NCBI GenBank assembly: GCA_016793465.1
Contig: JAEUJW010000053.1
Span: 310,001 to 374,000, forward strand
DNA length: 64,000 nt
Source: Myxococcales bacterium
GTDB lineage: Bacteria > Myxococcota > Polyangia > Nannocystales > Nannocystaceae
Reading direction: 5' to 3'
This document shows positions 1 to 8,950 of the stretch, piece by piece. Below the pieces are notes generated by a model. That model worked only from the letters and a program-made list of their open reading frames with translations. It was not told where the DNA came from and made no database searches. Each line of letters starts with the position of its first letter. Within the stretch, counting starts at the first letter, position 1. The position numbers and the translations under genes were made by a program.

Positions 1-874
1 AGCTGCAGGTGTCGCGGCCGACGGGGCAGCCGTAGGCGGCCGACTTCTCGGCGGGGGTGTCGGCCACGAGGTCGCCGCCGTTGGTCGCGTTCTTGGCGCA
101 GCCGCCCTGGAAGGTGTGGTAGAGGCCGAGCCAGTGGCCGACCTCGTGGGTGCCGGTGTCGCCGAGGTTGTAGGGGGCCGCGGAGCCGCCGGGGACGCTG
201 GTGTTGAGGATGACGACGCCGTCCTGGCTGGGCTGGGAGGCGTAGCTGTTGGGGAAGGTGGCCCAGCCGAGCAGGCCCTGGCCGATGCCGGCGAAGTAGA
301 GGTTGAGGGCGTTCTTGCCGCCCTGGCGCAGGGCGGCCTTGGCCTGCGTCTCGGCGGAGGAGCCGGGGGTCATGGTGTACCAGGTCGCGTTGGTGGTGCG
401 GTCGGTGGCGACGAGCTGGAACTTGAAGGCGGTGGCGACGCCGCCGGTGCCGCCGGCGTAGGCCTGGTTGAGCACGGCGATCTGGTCGTTGATCATCTGA
501 TCGGTGATGTCGCCGTTCGAGACGCCGGTGCCCTTGCGGATCACGTGGGCGTAGACGGGGATGGTGATCGAGCCGGGCGCGCCGAGCGTGGGGTCCGGCG
601 GGGCGATGGCGAGGCGGTCGCGGAAGTCCTGCTCCATCGCGGCGACCTGGACGTCGGTCAGCTGCACGCCGCAGCGGCGGGTGATGCCGGCCTCGGCGAG
701 GCGGTCGAGGCCCTCGCAGGCGTTGTCGTCGTCGGCGAGCATGCAGGCGCCGAGCAGTTCGTCCTCGCTCTCGGGCGAGGCGACGACGGCGGTGTTCTCC
801 AGCGCTTCGGGCGCGTCACAGGCGAAGAACAGGGCGGGGACAAGGAGCAGCCAGGAGCGAGTCGTCGTGTGCAT
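1..874 (-). CDS. M43 (pappalysin-like) zinc metalloprotease lipoprotein, 3' part missing
   Basis: The minus-strand frame stays open from the start at 874 to the window edge, so the C-terminus is missing. It begins MHTTTRSW with a hydrophobic stretch ending LFFAC, a lipoprotein signal. About 235 residues in is [13 protein letters not shown], which fits the HExxHxxGxxH metzincin zinc site, followed by DTP and GCP...DTC segments typical of M43 pappalysin/cytophagalysin proteases. These are secreted metal-dependent endopeptidases. A GGAAGG Shine-Dalgarno abuts an upstream ATG at 880 but is 6 nt from the ATG at 874, so I chose 874. A TACCCT hexamer (912-917) could be its -10. Family assignment is firm; the substrate is unknown. 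Confidence 0.85.
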   Translation of the reverse strand, partial: MHTTTRSWLLLVPALFFACDAPEALENTAVVASPESEDELLGACMLADDDNACEGLDRLAEAGITRRCGVQLTDVQVAAMEQDFRDRLAIAPPDPTLGAPGSITIPVYAHVIRKGTGVSNGDITDQMINDQIAVLNQAYAGGTGGVATAFKFQLVATDRTTNATWYTMTPGSSAETQAKAALRQGGKNALNLYFAGIGQGLLGWATFPNSYASQPSQDGVVILNTSVPGGSAAPYNLGDTGTHEVGHWLGLYHTFQGGCAKNATNGGDLVADTPAEKSAAYGCPVGRDTCS

Positions 875-909
875 GTTCATCCTTCCGGGCAAGAGACAGC
901 GAGCCCAGC

Positions 910-924
910 GCAGGGTATCCCTGC
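910..924. promoter_or_regulatory. Short perfect dyad between divergent genes
   Basis: GCAGGG-TAT-CCCTGC is a perfect 6-bp inverted repeat with a 3-nt centre, in the 240-bp gap between the divergent protease and cupin-like genes. It overlaps a possible -10 (TACCCT on the minus strand) for the protease, so it could be an operator. The function is inferred from position only. Confidence 0.3.
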
Positions 925-1103
925 CGCGTCGCCGACGACAGACGGCGCCGACGGCGGCGTGTGCACCGCGAGTGAGGTGGCTGTGGGGCCGCGCGGAAGA
1001 AATTCGAGTGAGACGATTGGAATGGCGGCGGCGCTGTCGATGGACATGCACGGGCTCGGCGCTGGGGCTTGGAGACCACGGCGTGAGGCGTGGGGCGGAC
1101 GGT

Positions 1104-1109
1104 GTAGGA
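1104..1109 (+). promoter_or_regulatory. -10 hexamer TAGGAT, leaderless-type promoter
   Basis: TAGGAT ends 7 nt before the GTG start at 1117, so transcription would begin at or next to the start codon. There is no Shine-Dalgarno in the gap. No good -35 was seen. It is one of a set of similarly placed hexamers in this window. Confidence 0.4.
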
Positions 1110-1116
1110 TCGCGGC

Positions 1117-1863
1117 GTGGGGCGGTCGCGGCGCGAGTTCTCGACGGGCGTGGTGGCGGCGCTGACGGCGTACGGCTTGATCGAGGGGCTCTGGGCGCGC
1201 GACCTGTGGGCGTCCTCCATCAAGCCGACGATCGGGCTGTGGTTGCGCGACCTGGTGGCGATGGCGAAGGACCTGCGGGGGCGGCGGCTGACCGATCTCG
1301 AGTTTCAGGGGCACCTCGAGGAGCTGTTTAAACGGGTCGACCTCGAGGCGCTGGTGAAGTTGATCAGGCTCGACGAGGTCGAGCGGCGGCTGGTCGCCGG
1401 GGGCTCGACGACGCAGGAGGTCGGGCTGCAGCTGCTCGACGGGCTGCCCGCGGGGGCGGGGTTCAACCGGCGGATCTTCGCGTGCAGCCGGGGGCGGTCG
1501 ATCGCGCCGCACGGGCACGTGAACATGTGCAGCGGGTTTTTAATAATTAAAGGGGCGTGGCGAGGGCGGCACTACGCGCGGGTCGAGACGCACGCGCAGC
1601 ACTGCGTGATCGTGCCGACGATCGACGAGGCGTTCGTCGCGGGCGACGCCTCGACGATCTCGGATCACCGCGACAACGTGCACTGGTTCGTGGCGGACTC
1701 GCCGGTCGCGTACATCTTCAACGTGCACGTCGCGGGGTACGACCCGGACATCGCGGGCGCGCCGGGGCGGATCTACCTCGACCCGGACGGCGAGCGGCTC
1801 GCGGGCGGGAGGATCAGGGCGCCGCGGATGAGCGGGGCGGCGTGCCGCGCGAAGTATCCGTGA
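1117..1863 (+). CDS. Putative Tat-exported cupin-like protein, function unknown
   Basis: A 248-residue protein with a GTG start. The N-terminus has RSRREFSTG followed by a hydrophobic stretch, resembling a twin-arginine signal, although the stretch contains charged residues and may stay uncleaved. The second half holds [14 protein letters not shown] and an H-rich segment (RVETHAQH), suggesting a small beta-barrel (cupin) metal site with conserved His residues; this is a fold guess. Codons for residues FLIIK (1537-1551) form a 15-base A/T-only run using TTA and ATA, extraordinary against the surrounding GC. The last 50 bp overlap the convergent membrane-protein gene. Confidence 0.6.
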   Translation: MGRSRREFSTGVVAALTAYGLIEGLWARDLWASSIKPTIGLWLRDLVAMAKDLRGRRLTDLEFQGHLEELFKRVDLEALVKLIRLDEVERRLVAGGSTTQEVGLQLLDGLPAGAGFNRRIFACSRGRSIAPHGHVNMCSGFLIIKGAWRGRHYARVETHAQHCVIVPTIDEAFVAGDASTISDHRDNVHWFVADSPVAYIFNVHVAGYDPDIAGAPGRIYLDPDGERLAGGRIRAPRMSGAACRAKYP

Positions 1864-2920
1864 GGCCGAGCTGGGCCGCGAGGGCGGGGTTGTCGGGGCC
1901 GACCTTCCAGATCCAGCGGTCGAGCAGGTAGTGGGTGGCCTGCGGGACGGCGAGCAGGGCGACGACGGCGGCGGTCAGCACGGGGTGGAGGTCGAGCGCG
2001 GTCGAGGCGCCGAACAGCTCGGCGTGGTCGTGCCAGACCAGGCGGTCCCACAGGAACTCCTCGGCGAGCGCGAGCGCGAGGAGCAGGCCGTAGAACGCGG
2101 CGAGCACGGCGATGGTGGCCTCGCTGGCGAGCCGGCCGGCGACGCGCTCGCGGCCGCCGGCGAGCCAGACGAGCGCCATGTAGGGCACGCCGTGGAGGAA
2201 CACGTTGGTGATGGTGAAGATGCGGTCGTCGTCGAACAGGACGATGCCGAGGTGCCAGCACACGGCGGGCAGCACCACGAGCAGCGGGACCATCGGGTTG
2301 GCGCGGCCCTCGCGGGCGAGCCGGGCGCGGCGGGCGAGGAAGACCAGCCAGACCGGGAGCTCGAGGGCGAGCGCGAGGGTGCCGACGACCTGCGGGAGGC
2401 CGGTGAGCAGGTCGCCGGGCATGAACCACGCGAAGCTGGTGGGGAGGTTGGCGTGCCACCAGAGCACGGGCGCGAGGGTGCCTGTCCAAACGGTCAGGTT
2501 CACGAGCTTGCGGTCGCGGGGCGACTCGCCGCCGGCGCGCACGTAGAGCAGGGCGAAGCCGACGTGCTGCTTGATGAAGTGGAAGATGGCGACGTAGGCG
2601 AGCGCGCCCCAGAACAGCAGCGGGGACTCGAGGTGGAGCAGGAAGCCGAGCCAGGCGCAGAGGAGGGGGGCGATGATTAAGCGTCTGCGGTGGAGCGCGC
2701 GGGCGACGGGGTCGAGGTAGGTGCGGTAGAGCGAGGCGTAGACGTGGGCGACGTCGACGAGCAGGACGCCGGCGATCCACACGGCGAGGCTGTCGTGGTC
2801 GTGGGGCCCGGGGTCGAGCAGGCCGAGCGCGAGGCCGACGAGCGCCGCGAGCACGCCGGGCAGGACGAACCACCCGAGGTCGAAGGCGGGACTCTTCAAG
2901 AAGGGCCGCGGCATGGCCAC
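1814..2920 (-). CDS. Polytopic membrane protein with conserved intramembrane histidines
   Basis: About 368 residues, with roughly eight to ten hydrophobic helices separated by short basic loops. Histidines recur within or next to the helices: DVAHVYASLYRTYLD, HFIKQHVG, CWHLGIV, FLHGVPYM and QATHYLLD. That arrangement recalls membrane di-iron or carotenoid-cleaving (Brp/Blh-like) oxygenases, but I cannot assign the family. The start is GTG at 2920 or ATG at 2914; neither has a clear Shine-Dalgarno, though TACCCT lies at 2925-2930. It follows the 191-residue gene by 10 bp and is probably co-transcribed with it. Its 3' end overlaps the convergent cupin-like gene by 50 bp. Confidence 0.7.
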   Translation of the reverse strand: MAMPRPFLKSPAFDLGWFVLPGVLAALVGLALGLLDPGPHDHDSLAVWIAGVLLVDVAHVYASLYRTYLDPVARALHRRRLIIAPLLCAWLGFLLHLESPLLFWGALAYVAIFHFIKQHVGFALLYVRAGGESPRDRKLVNLTVWTGTLAPVLWWHANLPTSFAWFMPGDLLTGLPQVVGTLALALELPVWLVFLARRARLAREGRANPMVPLLVVLPAVCWHLGIVLFDDDRIFTITNVFLHGVPYMALVWLAGGRERVAGRLASEATIAVLAAFYGLLLALALAEEFLWDRLVWHDHAELFGASTALDLHPVLTAAVVALLAVPQATHYLLDRWIWKVGPDNPALAAQLGLTDTSRGTPPRSSAAP

Positions 2921-2930
2921 GGGCAGGGTA

Positions 2931-3506
2931 TCAGGTGGTGGCGTGCACGACGGTGATCGCGCGGGAGAAGCGCTTGTGCAGGCCGGCGCCGTTCTCGACG
3001 AAGCAGGGGGCGAGGCTGTCGAACACGAGCCCTAGCTCGGCGAGGTCGGGCAGGGCCTCGTGGTCGGGCGACTTGGCGACGTAGTTGGCGTGGAAGGCGG
3101 CGGCGTCGCGGGCGTAGGGGCTGCCGACGGCGGCCATGAGGCGGAGCGCGCCGGCCCACTGCTCGGGGGAGAGGCTGGTGTGGTCGGTGAAGCGCGAGCC
3201 GGCGAGCATGACGAGGGTGTGGGCCAGGGACTCGCTGAGCTCGGACTCGGGGATGGCGAAGAAGTAGGCGGTGAGCTCGTCCTCGGCGAGCCAGGCGAGG
3301 AACAGGTGGGGCGGGAGCTGCTGCAGGGCGGCGGCGTCGAGGGGCTCGTAGCTGTCGAGGTCGAAGTCGAGGGCGGCGGCGACGGGGCGGATGGCGGCGA
3401 CGATGGCCTCGCGGACGGTGACGAGGGTCGCGGGGTCGTGGCGGGAGGCGCCGCGGGCGGGGAAGGCGGCGGTGAGGACTCGGAATTGCTCGGAGGTCAG
3501 CGCCAT
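2931..3506 (-). CDS. Conserved-looking helical protein of unknown function
   Basis: 191 residues, soluble, predicted largely alpha-helical, with no signal peptide and no recognised motif. It starts MALTSEQFRVL, with an acidic and leucine-rich middle. A TATCCT hexamer ends 8 nt upstream of the ATG, so it may begin its own leaderless transcript with the membrane-protein gene 10 bp downstream. Codon use is normal for the window, supporting a real gene. Confidence 0.65.
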   Translation of the reverse strand: MALTSEQFRVLTAAFPARGASRHDPATLVTVREAIVAAIRPVAAALDFDLDSYEPLDAAALQQLPPHLFLAWLAEDELTAYFFAIPESELSESLAHTLVMLAGSRFTDHTSLSPEQWAGALRLMAAVGSPYARDAAAFHANYVAKSPDHEALPDLAELGLVFDSLAPCFVENGAGLHKRFSRAITVVHATT

Positions 3507-3514
3507 GGCTTCGC

Positions 3515-3520
3515 AGGATA
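3515..3520 (-). promoter_or_regulatory. -10 hexamer TATCCT, leaderless-type promoter
   Basis: On the minus strand TATCCT lies 8 nt upstream of the ATG at 3506, which suggests a separate promoter for the helical-protein/membrane-protein pair. No -35 was evident. Confidence 0.35.
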
Positions 3521-3558
3521 ACCCGGGTGGTTTTGATGATGAATGTGCACTTGTGCGC

Positions 3559-5490
3559 TCACGCTTCGACGACGGAGGGCGTGGGCTCGCCGAGGTCGCG
3601 GAGGGCGGCCTCGGCGGTGAGCACGGCGGCGTAGAAGGCCTCCTCGAACAGCGGGAGGCCGGCGGTGTCGGCGGCGCAGGGGCGGACGCGGCCGACGGGG
3701 GCGCGGGCGACGTCGAGGGCGCCGCCGAACAGCAGGCCGGGGACCGGGCGGATCATCGCGTGGCCCCAGCGGGTCACGGCGATGTGGGCGATCTCGCGGG
3801 AGATGCCGGGGTGCATGGCCTCGAGGGCGGCGCGCACGTGGGCCGACCAGTGCCCGAGGTCGCCGGCGAGCAGGCGGGAGCGCTGGGCGGCGAGGGCGGT
3901 GGGGTCGTCGCCGGGCATGGGCTCGTAGTAGGTGACGACCGCGCCGGGGCCGGGCCTGGTGTCGTGGTGAGTGGCGAGCACGTAGCCGAGGCTCGCGCCG
4001 GCGGGGCCGTCGACGGGCACGTTGTCCCACGCGAGCGGGGCCCCGACGCCGCGCGGGCGGGTGCGCAGCTCGACGCTGGCGACCAGCCAGGGCGCGTAGG
4101 TGAGGGCGCCGGGCGGCAGCGGGTCGCGGCCGGGCGGCAGCACGCGCGGGAGCACGAAGCGGGGGGCGGCCCAGAGGATCGCCTCGGCGTGCAGGCGGGT
4201 GGTCTCGCCGGTGGTGAAGGTGAAGAGGTCGAGCGTGCCGCGGTCGGGGTCGATCGCGGTCACGGCGGTGCCGAGGTGCAGGCGCTCTTGCTCGAGGGCG
4301 GCGCACTCGGCCATGCCGCGCACGAGGCGGGCGTTGCCCTCGGGCCAGGTCAGGGTGTGGCCGTCGCGGGTGTCCTCGACGCCGCGGGCGAGGAAGTGGT
4401 GGAGGCCGGCGAAGGCCGAGACCTGGGCGGCGGTGCAGCCGTAGTCGTCGCGGCAGGCGTAGTCGACGGCCCAGCGCAGGCGGCGGCTGGTGAGGCCGAG
4501 GTCGTCGAGGTAGCGCGCGAGGGTGATGCCGTCGAGGTGGCGCAGCTCGGCGCTGCTGCGGGCGACGGGCAGGGTGAACAGGCGCCGGCCGTCGCTGCCG
4601 CGGCGCGCGTCGAGGGCGCGCAGGTGGTCGCGCCAGCGGGTCCACTGGGCGGCTTCTTCGGGGGTCTCGTCGCGCTCGGGGTAGAGCCCGTCGGACCACA
4701 GGAGGCCGGTCTGGTGGCGCTCGGCGGGGGCGGCGACGATGGCGCTGGGGGCGTACTCGGCGCGGCCGGTGGGGTCGCGGCCGAGCAGGATGCCGAGGTC
4801 GGTGAGCAGCAGCTCGAGGGCCTTGCAGTCGGGGTGCGGGCTCGGGAGGTAGTGGGCGCCGAGCGGGTGGGGCGAGCGCGGGAGGGCGCCGCCGCGGGCG
4901 GTGCCGCCGAGCTCGGGCTCGAGCTCGACGAGGTGGAGGTCGGCGAGGCCGGCGCGGCGCAGGCGCCAGGCGGCGGCGAGGCCGGCCACGCCGCCGCCGA
5001 CGATGGCGACGCGGGTTTTTAATTGATGGGCGGGCGGGCCCTTGGGGAAGTCGGCGGTGCGCAGGCGGTGGGCCTGCTCGGGGTCCTGGCCGACGAAGGA
5101 GGACGTCGCGGGCGCGGGCGGCGGGGCGCAGGCGGCGGCGGCCGCGGCGGTGCCGAGGCCGAGCAGGGAGCGGCGCGACAGGCTGTCCGCCGGGACAGGT
5201 GCGTCGGCAGGCCGCTGTGGGGGCGCAGGGGGGTGCGTGCCCGATCTGTCTGAAGGAGCAGGTGACGACGAGGTGAAGGGGGCGGCGGGGCCGTCCACCG
5301 GGACAGGTGCGAGGGAGGGCCCGGCGGCGGGGCTGTCCGTCGGGACAGGTACCTGATCGGCGGGGCTGTCCGTCAGGACAGGTGTCTGATCGGCGGGGCT
5401 GTCCGTCGGGACAGGTGCCTGATCGGCGGGGTTGTCCGTCGGGACAGGTGCATCATTAAAAAATACTAAATTCTCCTGCGGGGCCGGCAT
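3559..5490 (-). CDS. Tat-type FAD-dependent amine-oxidase/protoporphyrinogen-oxidase-like protein with N-terminal repeats
   Basis: 643 residues. From about residue 135 it has a Rossmann FAD site (VAIVGGGVAGLAAAW, then acidic VELEPELGGTAR) and the length and C-terminal pattern (FEEAFYAAVLTAEAAL) of flavin amine oxidases/NAD(P)-binding oxidoreductases. Residues 103-121 read SLSRRSLLGLG plus an Ala run ending in Cys, a twin-arginine lipoprotein signal, but it sits about 100 residues inside the frame. Upstream are 11-residue repeats (PVPTDSPADQ) encoded by 33-bp hairpin-bearing DNA units. The ATG at 5490 is 2 bp past the aminopropyltransferase stop, so the genes are co-transcribed; oxidation of a polyamine-type product is a plausible job. 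I saw no in-frame ATG or GTG closer to the Tat signal. Confidence 0.8.
   Translation of the reverse strand: MPAPQENLVFFNDAPVPTDNPADQAPVPTDSPADQTPVLTDSPADQVPVPTDSPAAGPSLAPVPVDGPAAPFTSSSPAPSDRSGTHPPAPPQRPADAPVPADSLSRRSLLGLGTAAAAAACAPPPAPATSSFVGQDPEQAHRLRTADFPKGPPAHQLKTRVAIVGGGVAGLAAAWRLRRAGLADLHLVELEPELGGTARGGALPRSPHPLGAHYLPSPHPDCKALELLLTDLGILLGRDPTGRAEYAPSAIVAAPAERHQTGLLWSDGLYPERDETPEEAAQWTRWRDHLRALDARRGSDGRRLFTLPVARSSAELRHLDGITLARYLDDLGLTSRRLRWAVDYACRDDYGCTAAQVSAFAGLHHFLARGVEDTRDGHTLTWPEGNARLVRGMAECAALEQERLHLGTAVTAIDPDRGTLDLFTFTTGETTRLHAEAILWAAPRFVLPRVLPPGRDPLPPGALTYAPWLVASVELRTRPRGVGAPLAWDNVPVDGPAGASLGYVLATHHDTRPGPGAVVTYYEPMPGDDPTALAAQRSRLLAGDLGHWSAHVRAALEAMHPGISREIAHIAVTRWGHAMIRPVPGLLFGGALDVARAPVGRVRPCAADTAGLPLFEEAFYAAVLTAEAALRDLGEPTPSVVEA
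5183..5447. repeat. Tandem hairpin repeat CTGTCC-N4-GGACAG within the oxidase gene
   Basis: Hairpin cores are at 5183-5198, 5291-5306, 5333-5348, 5366-5381, 5399-5414 and 5432-5447. The last four are spaced exactly 33 bp. Each is CTGTCC (or a one-base variant), a 4-nt loop and GGACAG, usually followed by GTGC. In frame they encode PVP(T/A/V)D(S/N/G) on the minus strand. Related hairpins lie between genes at 17593, 35720, 52187 and 52251, so this looks like local expansion of a dispersed element. Confidence 0.8.
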
Positions 5491-5492
5491 GG

Positions 5493-7067
5493 TCAGCTTC
5501 GGCGGCCGGTGGGGGCGCGCAGGTCTTCCTCGTAGTAGTGGACGAGGAGCTGGTCGCCGAGGCGGTTGATCTCGACGTCGGCCGGGGGCTGGTCGGCGGG
5601 GAACACGAACAGTCCGGGGAGGAGGGCGTCGGACAGGAAGGTCAGGTCGACCGCGGGGAGCTTTTGCGGGGCGGGCCTTTGCTGATGGCTGACGAGCGTG
5701 AAGCCCCAGTCGCCGAAGCTGGGGACGTGGGCGTGGTAGGGGCGGGGGTGCAGCTCGGCGGCCGCGAGCGTGCGGACGATGCACCAGTAGGAGCGCGGGG
5801 CGAGGTACGGCGACGTCGCCTGGATCACGCCGACGCCGGAGGGGGCGAGGGCGCGGCGCAGCAGGCGGTAGAACGAGTGCGAGTAGAGCTTGCCGAGCGA
5901 GAAGTTGTTGGGGTCGGGGAGGTCGACGAGCACGAGGTCGAACGGCTGGCCGCCGCCGCGGACGTGGTCCTCGAGCCAGCGCATGGCGTCGGTGTTGTGC
6001 ACGGTCACGCGGGGGTCGACGAGGCTGCCGCGGTTGAGGCGGGTGAGCATCGGGTCGCGGCGGAACAGGTCGGTCATGCCGGGGTCGAGGTCGACGAGGT
6101 CGATGCGATCGAGCGCGGGGTATTTCAATAATTCGCGGGCGGCGAGGCCGTCGCCGCCGCCGAGCACGAGGGCGCGGAGCGACGGTTTGGCCGGGGTGGC
6201 CATCAGGTCGGCCATCGCGGGGTGGACGAGGGCCTCGTGGTAGCGGTGCTCGTCGACGCTCGAGAACTGCAGGTTGCCGTCGATGTAGAGGCGGAGGTCG
6301 TCGGCCCAGCGGGTCAGGGTCAGGCGCTGGTAGGCGGTCTTGTCGGAGAACACCACGGGGGCGTCGTAGAGCTGGTTCTCGGCGAAGCGCTCGATGCGGG
6401 CGCCGAACGCGAGCAGCACGGCGAGCACGACCGCGACGGCGATCGACTGGCCGAGCGCGAGGGACGGGCGGACCAGGCGGGCGCGGAAGGTGCGGGCGCA
6501 GGCGAGGGCGACCAGCGCGTTCAATAGGCCGAACAGCAGGGAGGTGCGGACGAGGCCGAGGTGGGGCAGCAGGGCGAGGGGGAACAGCAGGCTGGCGAGC
6601 AGCGAGCCGATGTAGTCGAACGCGAGCACGCGGGCGACCAGGTCCTTCAGGTCCTGGCCGTCCTTTAAAATTCGCATCAGCAGGGGGATCTCGAGGCCGA
6701 CCATGGTGCCGACGATCAGGAGGATCGAGAACAGCAGCGGGCGGATCGTCGACAGGTAGGCGTAGCCGAGGAACAGGGCGCCGGCCGCCAGCCCGCCGAC
6801 GACCGCGATGATCAGCTGGACCAGGATGAAGCGGTCATAAAGGTCGCGCTCGATCGACTTGCTGAGCCACGAGCCGAGGCCCATGGCGCTGAGGTACACG
6901 CCGATGACGAGGCTGAACTGCGTGACCGAGTCGCCGAGCAGGTAGCTGGCCATGGTCGCGGCGATCAGCTCGTAGACGAGGCCGCAGGTGGCGACGACCA
7001 GGACCGAGGCGAGGAGCAGGCGAGCTCCGGGGCGGTCGGGTTCGGCTTGGCGGGCGGGGAGGGTCAA
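5493..7067 (-). CDS. Membrane-anchored polyamine aminopropyltransferase (spermidine synthase-like)
   Basis: 524 residues. The first ~210 residues form about seven membrane helices. The C-terminal half is a spermidine-synthase-type domain: LVLGGGDGLAARELLKY (SAM-type nucleotide motif), IDLVDLDPGM, then DLVLVDLPDPNN, matching the GGGDG and D-x-x-DP motifs of the aminopropyltransferase family. These enzymes transfer an aminopropyl group from decarboxylated SAM to a polyamine; the true substrate of the membrane form is unknown. It lies 57 bp downstream of DUF350 and 2 bp upstream of the FAD oxidase gene, an arrangement typical of DUF4178/DUF350 operons. It contains A/T islets at about 6121 and 6664. 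Confidence 0.88.
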   Translation of the reverse strand: MTLPARQAEPDRPGARLLLASVLVVATCGLVYELIAATMASYLLGDSVTQFSLVIGVYLSAMGLGSWLSKSIERDLYDRFILVQLIIAVVGGLAAGALFLGYAYLSTIRPLLFSILLIVGTMVGLEIPLLMRILKDGQDLKDLVARVLAFDYIGSLLASLLFPLALLPHLGLVRTSLLFGLLNALVALACARTFRARLVRPSLALGQSIAVAVVLAVLLAFGARIERFAENQLYDAPVVFSDKTAYQRLTLTRWADDLRLYIDGNLQFSSVDEHRYHEALVHPAMADLMATPAKPSLRALVLGGGDGLAARELLKYPALDRIDLVDLDPGMTDLFRRDPMLTRLNRGSLVDPRVTVHNTDAMRWLEDHVRGGGQPFDLVLVDLPDPNNFSLGKLYSHSFYRLLRRALAPSGVGVIQATSPYLAPRSYWCIVRTLAAAELHPRPYHAHVPSFGDWGFTLVSHQQRPAPQKLPAVDLTFLSDALLPGLFVFPADQPPADVEINRLGDQLLVHYYEEDLRAPTGRRS

Positions 7068-7124
7068 CGGCGCTTCATGCGGGGCACGCCGCGGGGGCGG
7101 CGGGTTCGTCGTGAACGGGGGGCT

Positions 7125-7370
7125 TCAGCCGGAGACGGCGGCGGCGATGATGATCGAGATGCCGAGGATCACGCAGCCGAGGATGATGCCGAGGGCGGTG
7201 TTCTGGTCCTCCTCGATCTCCTTGCGGATGCTAAACGGCGAGACCTTGACGACGATGAACCAGGCGAGGCCGAACAGGGCCATGCCGAGCAGCGCGAACA
7301 GGCCGGCGACGGTGATCTGGTCGAGGACGTCGCCGAGGTTGACGGGGGCAGCGAGCAGCAGCGATTGCAT
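7125..7370 (-). CDS. DUF350 family small membrane protein
   Basis: 81 residues with two hydrophobic helices and a central charged segment, SPFSIRKEIEEDQNTALGIILG, which matches the DUF350 signature (basic/acidic E-E-D-x-N-x-A followed by a glycine-rich helix). The function is not established; the family commonly lies next to DUF4178 and aminopropyltransferase genes, as here. A GGAGG at 7381-7385 is 10 nt upstream of the ATG, inside the preceding small gene, which ends 3 bp before this start; the two are translationally close. Confidence 0.85.
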   Translation of the reverse strand: MQSLLLAAPVNLGDVLDQITVAGLFALLGMALFGLAWFIVVKVSPFSIRKEIEEDQNTALGIILGCVILGISIIIAAAVSG

Positions 7371-7373
7371 GGT

Positions 7374-7562
7374 CTATTTTCCTCCTTGATAGCCGCCGCC
7401 GAGCCACACGAACACGCCGCCGCCGCCGCGGACGGTGCCGTTCTTGTCGCGCTCGACCTTGCCGCGGTCGGGGGTGGTGGTGAGGACGGTGCCCGAGGCG
7501 CCGTCGAGGAGCAGCAGGACGAGGGCGAGGCCGGCGAAGATCCAGTAGGTGGTGCGGTACAT
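7374..7562 (-). CDS. Small membrane-anchored protein of the DUF4178/DUF350 operon
   Basis: 62 residues: one N-terminal helix (TTYWIFAGLALVLLLLDG), then a Thr/Asp/Arg-rich segment and a Gly-rich tail ending GGYQGGK. It sits between DUF4178 (20 bp away) and DUF350 (3 bp away) on the same strand, which supports its reality despite its size. The single helix suggests an inner-membrane protein with the tail outside. Function unknown. Confidence 0.65.
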   Translation of the reverse strand: MYRTTYWIFAGLALVLLLLDGASGTVLTTTPDRGKVERDKNGTVRGGGGVFVWLGGGYQGGK

Positions 7563-7582
7563 GGGTGTGCGCCGTGGGGGGT

Positions 7583-8950
7583 TTAGCTGTAGTCGGAGTT
7601 GCGCCAGCGGCGCTTCTCGAACGAGCGGCCGAGCAGGAGGCTGAGCAGGGGGAACAGCAGGATGATGAGGACGGCGAGCACGCTGTAGCGGGTCAGGTAG
7701 ACGTCCTCGGTGATGCGGATGTCGTAGCTGGTCGGGCTCTGGGCGATGCCGGACAGGGTGTAGACGGGGAGGTCGAGGCCGACGGTGGTGTGCGCGGACG
7801 GCAGGTTGGTGGTGTCGCGCTGGGGGTGGATCTGCAGCAGGTACTTGCCGCCGGGCAGGCCGCCGACCACCGCGGTCTGCACGCGGCTGCCCTCGCTCCA
7901 CGACTCGCCGCCGTCGTAGCCGTGGTACCAGTCGACCTCGATGCCGAAGCCGGTGGCCTCCTCGGTGGCGAGGTTGACGAGCATGATGTCGGCGTAGGCC
8001 CACGACTGCTCGAGCGGCTGGGCGGTGAGCTGGACCTCGATCGCGGTCCTGTCGCCGTCCTTGCCGATCGTGATCTCCTGGCTGAAGGGCTCCTCGAACG
8101 AGATGTTGGTCCTGTCGAAGGCGACGCGGCCGGGGCGGTTATTCTGGATCATGCCCGAGAGCAGCCACCAGGCGACCAGGAAGACCGCGCAGGACAGCCA
8201 CAGCGAGCGCTGCAGGGCCCACCAGCCGTTCGGCTGGGTGGAGGCGACGCCGTGGGCCTTCGGGGGCTTGCCGTCCTGCTTGAAGGCGGTCCACACCTCC
8301 CTGGCGGGCAGCCAGCGCTGGGCGGTGAAGTTGAGCTCGGCGGCGCCGTCGGGGCCGGCGGACTGCTCGATCGAGAGGCCGATCGGGGGGGCGACGAAGT
8401 CGTTGACGTCGGCCTTGTCGCCGACGTGGACCTCCCAGGTGAACTCGCCCTCGACGTAGGTGACGACCGCGACGGCGCCCTGGAAGTGCTTGTAGCGGGT
8501 GTCGGCGTAGCGCACGCTGTGGTGGCCGCCCTGCAGCAGCTCGGGCGCGCCGTCGAGGGCCCAGCCGATCGCCCAGTGGCCGTCGGTGAGGCTGTAGATC
8601 AGCCAGCGGAACCCGTGCAGCGGGTTGAACAGGAAGAACTCCTGCCAGGGGTAGGCCACGCCGTCGACCACGCAGCGGCGCCAGCAGATGCCGATGATCT
8701 CCCACTCGACGCCGTCCAGGGTGCCGCGCGCGTGCAGCGGGAGCATCGACGGCTGGTGCTGGCGCGAGGCGGCCTCGAGCAGGGCGAGCGCGCCGGAGTC
8801 CTGGGGGGCGAGCGTGCTGCCGCAGTGGGGGCAGACCACGCGCTGGCGGGCGCCGAAGGTGCGCAGGGCGATCGGGCCGCCGCACGACAGGCACTTGACG
8901 CTCTCGGTCTGCGCGGGCTCGCGGAACAGTTTTTTGACGGGCTCGCTCAT
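7583..8950 (-). CDS. DUF4178 protein with zinc ribbon and two membrane helices
   Basis: 455 residues. The N-terminus has a zinc ribbon, CLSCGG...CPHCGS. The middle has a DUF4178-like beta domain (WEIIGICWRR, WQEFFLFNP, GFRWLIY). Two membrane helices flank a C-terminal beta-rich domain (around LWLSCAVFLVAWWLLSG and SVLAVLIILLFPLLSLLLG), which is probably periplasmic. Its ATG overlaps the stop of the preceding DUF4178 gene (ATGA), so the pair is translationally coupled. DUF4178 has no proven biochemical role; linkage to DUF350 and an aminopropyltransferase is a recurring association. Confidence 0.82.
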   Translation of the reverse strand: MSEPVKKLFREPAQTESVKCLSCGGPIALRTFGARQRVVCPHCGSTLAPQDSGALALLEAASRQHQPSMLPLHARGTLDGVEWEIIGICWRRCVVDGVAYPWQEFFLFNPLHGFRWLIYSLTDGHWAIGWALDGAPELLQGGHHSVRYADTRYKHFQGAVAVVTYVEGEFTWEVHVGDKADVNDFVAPPIGLSIEQSAGPDGAAELNFTAQRWLPAREVWTAFKQDGKPPKAHGVASTQPNGWWALQRSLWLSCAVFLVAWWLLSGMIQNNRPGRVAFDRTNISFEEPFSQEITIGKDGDRTAIEVQLTAQPLEQSWAYADIMLVNLATEEATGFGIEVDWYHGYDGGESWSEGSRVQTAVVGGLPGGKYLLQIHPQRDTTNLPSAHTTVGLDLPVYTLSGIAQSPTSYDIRITEDVYLTRYSVLAVLIILLFPLLSLLLGRSFEKRRWRNSDYS

